From positions 1-21,641 of the forward strand of contig JAHWIB010000021.1 in NCBI GenBank assembly GCA_019322815.1: 21,641 nt of DNA. The letters are read 5' to 3'. Of the stretch, positions 19,644 to 21,641 are shown piece by piece. The number at the start of each line of letters is the position of its first letter. The first letter of the stretch is position 1. Made by a program: the position numbers and the translations under genes. The DNA comes from Candidatus Woesearchaeota archaeon. GTDB lineage: Archaea > Nanobdellota > Nanobdellia > Woesearchaeales > WJKL01. A model generated the notes under the pieces. The model saw only the letters and a program-made list of their open reading frames with translations, had not been told where the DNA came from and did no database searches.

Positions 19644-20014
19644 ATCTATATATACTTGCAATATTTGATATTGCAATATTCTTTATTATTCCTTTTTACT
19701 TCCTTAAAGATTGGAAAAGGTCTTTATTAGTTTGGTTTGGTTTTATGTTAACACAGGTAACAATGCCAACTTGCTTACAAAGAACCCCAGTATCAATAAT
19801 GGGATTTTCATTCTTAGTTTCAAGCTGCAACGACGCATTGATCGAATTATTTATAGAATGTATTGGATTAATCTTAATATTTGTTGCTATATTATATAAA
19901 TCGAGATATTTAAATAGTAGTATAACTTTACATAAGAAAAAGATCAAAAAAAAGCTTAATGGAGGAAAAACAAAATGGGTAAGCAAGAAGAAGAAATCAT
20001 TGCGAAAGCGATGA
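19640..20014 (+). CDS. multi-pass membrane protein, 124 aa
   Basis: Hydrophobic segments at about 3-22, 28-42, 50-60 and 66-87 suggest three or four membrane helices. The C-terminal 35 residues are extremely basic (KKKIKKKLNGGKTKWVSKKK in part). It starts with an ATGA overlap. Its end overlaps the SPFH gene start by 40 bp and contains both that gene's promoter and its ribosome binding site. No family recognised. Confidence 0.65.
   Translation: MNLYILAIFDIAIFFIIPFYFLKDWKRSLLVWFGFMLTQVTMPTCLQRTPVSIMGFSFLVSSCNDALIELFIECIGLILIFVAILYKSRYLNSSITLHKKKIKKKLNGGKTKWVSKKKKSLRKR
19903..19916 (+). promoter_or_regulatory. archaeal promoter for the SPFH gene, inside the upstream gene
   Basis: GAGATATTTAAATA with TATA core TTTAAATA at 19909-19916. 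TTTAAATAGTAGTA here is also found at 9962-9975. The expected start near 19941 leaves a leader of about 34 nt containing GGAGG (19961-19965) before ATG 19975. Confidence 0.6.
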
Positions 20015-20970
20015 AATATGGAGGCACTGCTTTTGTTGTTATAATCCTTTTAGTCCTATTTGCAGGATTTATCTACAACGTTCCAAAAGGAGAAGTTGGT
20101 GTTATCTATAAAAAAGCAGTTGGAGTGCAAGGTTTTGACTACCAAGAAAAAGGGCCTGGTATGCATATAAAGATTCCATTCTTTTGGAGTGTTTATAAAC
20201 AGAGCTTTATGACTAGGACAATCTATCTTGGAGAGGCAGTAAGTGAGAAGATGAAGAATGTTGAGAACTATGCAACACTGACACCAAAAGATATGAATGG
20301 TATAAACTTTAATCAGGATATTGCAGTAAGGTTTAGACCATCAAGAGAACAGCTAGCAGAGTTCTTAGAGTTGAAAGGAGAGAATATAAATGAAGTAGTT
20401 GTTACAGCTTTGAGAGGTACTGCAAGAAGTGTTATTGGTAAGTATGCGCAGGAAGAAGTGCCAGAGAAAAGATCAGAGATTGCAGCAGAGATAATTGTTG
20501 CTTTACAAGAAAGGTTAGATAGTGAAGCAAGTGGAAAACTTCAGAAAGGATATATAATTGTAGAAGCTGTTGATATAAGGAATACACAATTCGATCCAAA
20601 GATTGAAGAGAAGATAATCCAGAAGCAGGAAGCAAAGCAGTTTGCTGAAAAGAAACAATATGAACTTGATGCAGCATTGAAACAGAAAGAGATTGAGATT
20701 GTTAATGCAGAAGCAGTTAAGCAAGCGGCAATCCTAAAAGCAGAAGGAGAAGCTGAAGCAGTATTGGTAGTTGCAACTGCAAAAGCAGAAGGTATTCAGA
20801 AAGTTAATACAGCTTATCAGAGAATGCCAGAGGCGTATGTATCTGTTAAATATGCAGAAGCATTGCAGGCAAACGCAGCTAATGGAAAACTTATGATAAT
20901 TGATCCAAACGCAATTGGACTAGGAGTCATGAATATGAATCAATTATTAGGAGCAGGAGTAGTAGGATAA
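19975..20970 (+). CDS. SPFH/prohibitin-like membrane protein
   Basis: 331 aa. A single N-terminal membrane helix (about 17-34) is followed by the SPFH/band-7 domain: VPKGEVGVIYKKAVG, GPGMHIKIPFFWSVYK, then the strand-rich region to about 205 (EAVDIRNTQFDP). A long Ala/Glu/Lys coiled coil (about 210-290) carries the typical KAEGEAEA segment. These proteins form large ring-like scaffolds on membranes and often control proteases or membrane organisation. It has its own promoter and a strong GGAGG. The higher GC and more even codon use compared with neighbouring small genes suggest high expression or separate origin. Confidence 0.92.
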   Translation: MGKQEEEIIAKAMKYGGTAFVVIILLVLFAGFIYNVPKGEVGVIYKKAVGVQGFDYQEKGPGMHIKIPFFWSVYKQSFMTRTIYLGEAVSEKMKNVENYATLTPKDMNGINFNQDIAVRFRPSREQLAEFLELKGENINEVVVTALRGTARSVIGKYAQEEVPEKRSEIAAEIIVALQERLDSEASGKLQKGYIIVEAVDIRNTQFDPKIEEKIIQKQEAKQFAEKKQYELDAALKQKEIEIVNAEAVKQAAILKAEGEAEAVLVVATAKAEGIQKVNTAYQRMPEAYVSVKYAEALQANAANGKLMIIDPNAIGLGVMNMNQLLGAGVVG

Positions 20971-20991
20971 ACTCCTACTTTTTTTGTTTTT
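20961..20991 (+). terminator. strong intrinsic terminator
   Basis: AGTAGGA-TAAAC-TCCTACT (20961-20979) forms a seven-pair stem followed by TTTTTTTGTTTTTT. The SPFH stop codon lies in the loop. An alternative stem GGAGT/ACTCC (20956-20960 with 20971-20975) competes with it. Clearest terminator of the window. Confidence 0.85.
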
Positions 20992-20995
20992 TAAA

Positions 20996-21310
20996 ATGAG
21001 AGATCTAACAAGATTCATTTTAAGTCCAGCAGGAGTAGTAACTATTTTAACAGCTATGTTTATGTTTAACATTGGTGGTTTAGGAGATATGTTTGAAGAT
21101 ATAGTTGGTTTTCCAAATTTAGCACTTTCAGATCCTTTAGAAAAACATATAGAGAATTTGAAAACAGAAGAATCAATAGTAACTATCATTCCTAAAGAAA
21201 ATATTACTGAAGTTATTACGGAAGAAATAGAACCAACATATACTGATGTTAATCTTACAGATACTGGAGATTTATCAGATTTAGATATGGGAGATTTATT
21301 AACAACATGA
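20996..21310 (+). CDS. membrane-anchored acidic protein, 104 aa
   Basis: Start taken at ATG 20996 (MRDLTRFILSP), rather than the TTG at 20984 that lies in the terminator T-run. A hydrophobic segment (about 8-30) anchors it. The rest is acidic with Thr-rich and Asp-rich tail (DTGDLSDLDMGDLLTT). No ribosome binding site is visible between terminator and ATG, so it depends on read-through or on a leaderless start I cannot identify. It overlaps the HIT gene by four bases. No family recognised. Confidence 0.6.
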   Translation: MRDLTRFILSPAGVVTILTAMFMFNIGGLGDMFEDIVGFPNLALSDPLEKHIENLKTEESIVTIIPKENITEVITEEIEPTYTDVNLTDTGDLSDLDMGDLLTT

Positions 21311-21641
21311 AATGCAAATTATGTGAAGCACAGAAAGATAAAAGAGTTATCTTATATGAGAATAAGTTAGTTTATTCAATCATGGCTCTTTATCCTTATA
21401 CAGAAGGAAATGTATTAGTTCTTCCAAAAAGACATACAACAACAGAAAGATTAACTCTTGGAGAACTGTTTGAATTAAATTTAGCCTGTATTAAGATGAA
21501 AGATAAATTGGCTGAGATTTATCCAGATAGACCTCCTTTCTTATTATCTCATTTTGATAAAGGACATTCTTCAATAAAAGATCATATGCATTATCATATA
21601 ATACCTAATGCAACATGCGTAAGAGATTTAATCAACTATCA
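21307..21641 (+). CDS. HIT-family nucleotide hydrolase/transferase (partial, cut by window end)
   Basis: First 111 residues of a HIT-domain protein. C3-x2-C6 is the common N-terminal zinc half-site. YENKLVYSIMALYPYTEGNV followed by LVLPKRH is the standard HIT core, and H93-M-H95-Y-H97-I-I-P is the catalytic triad motif H-x-H-x-H. HIT enzymes cleave dinucleoside polyphosphates or nucleotide adducts, using the middle His as nucleophile. The C-terminus lies beyond the window. It starts on an ATGA overlap with the preceding membrane protein. Could be cellular-type housekeeping or element cargo. Confidence 0.9.
   Translation, partial: MKCKLCEAQKDKRVILYENKLVYSIMALYPYTEGNVLVLPKRHTTTERLTLGELFELNLACIKMKDKLAEIYPDRPPFLLSHFDKGHSSIKDHMHYHIIPNATCVRDLINY

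Noticed and set aside
20432..20724. Minus-strand frames opposite the SPFH gene
   Set aside because: Antisense of a strongly supported coding sequence, with no motif or start signal.
20984..20995. TTG start for the gene ending at 21310
   Set aside because: It lies in the T-run of the terminator; ATG 20996 is a better start.
1..21641. tRNA or rRNA genes
   Set aside because: I looked for T-loop-like GTTCRAnnC with matching acceptor stems and for conserved rRNA stretches and saw none; a covariance search would be decisive.

Overview
The window looks like part of an extrachromosomal element or virus of an archaeon, most likely a DPANN-type host (for example the Woese-/Pacearchaeota side). That host guess is inference from style. 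The signs are an AT-rich, lysine-rich code, archaeal TTTAAATA TATA boxes with purine-rich BRE-like flanks, an archaeal-type MCM helicase, and a primase-polymerase (AEP) catalytic core. It also carries several small gene families usually met in phages and plasmids. I see no capsid, portal, terminase, tail, rRNA, tRNA or CRISPR, so virus versus plasmid cannot be decided here.

Layout. Every gene except one transposon gene reads on the + strand. Genes are packed with 4-nt ATGA or 1-nt TAATG overlaps and strong GGAGG ribosome binding sites. 1-5.8 kb: small unknown genes and Cys-rich microproteins around a MoxR-type AAA+ ATPase and its partner, a HExxH metallopeptidase-like protein with a C-terminal VWA domain. 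5.8-11 kb: a dense run of zinc-binding microproteins (HNH-like, triple zinc finger, SWIM, Lys-rich zinc proteins), small membrane proteins, a phage-type MGLDM protein and a DUF2304-like membrane protein. 11-14 kb: a ParB-like protein followed by an IS605/IS1341-type tnpB element on the minus strand, a frameshifted gene, and a short second element with the same end hairpins that carries a zinc-ribbon gene instead of tnpB. 14-19 kb: replication block with primase, an Lsm-like protein, a ribbon-helix-helix (RHH) protein, a 418-bp gene-free stretch filled with palindromic iterons, and MCM. 19-21.6 kb: small membrane and zinc proteins, an SPFH/prohibitin-like membrane protein ending in a strong terminator, a membrane-anchored acidic protein and a HIT-family protein cut by the window end.

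How it may work together. Primase plus MCM plus an iteron field next to an RHH gene look like a replicon with self-regulated initiation, and the ParB-like protein could serve segregation. The MoxR/VWA pair is a chaperone-like remodelling machine of unknown target. The many Cys-rich microproteins arranged in interchangeable coupled cassettes suggest a regulatory or host-takeover layer. The most interesting observations are the iteron field with its adjacent RHH gene, the pair of related tnpB-type elements with reconstructable empty sites, and the way ribosome binding sites impose a common acidic-Leu C-terminus on successive proteins.
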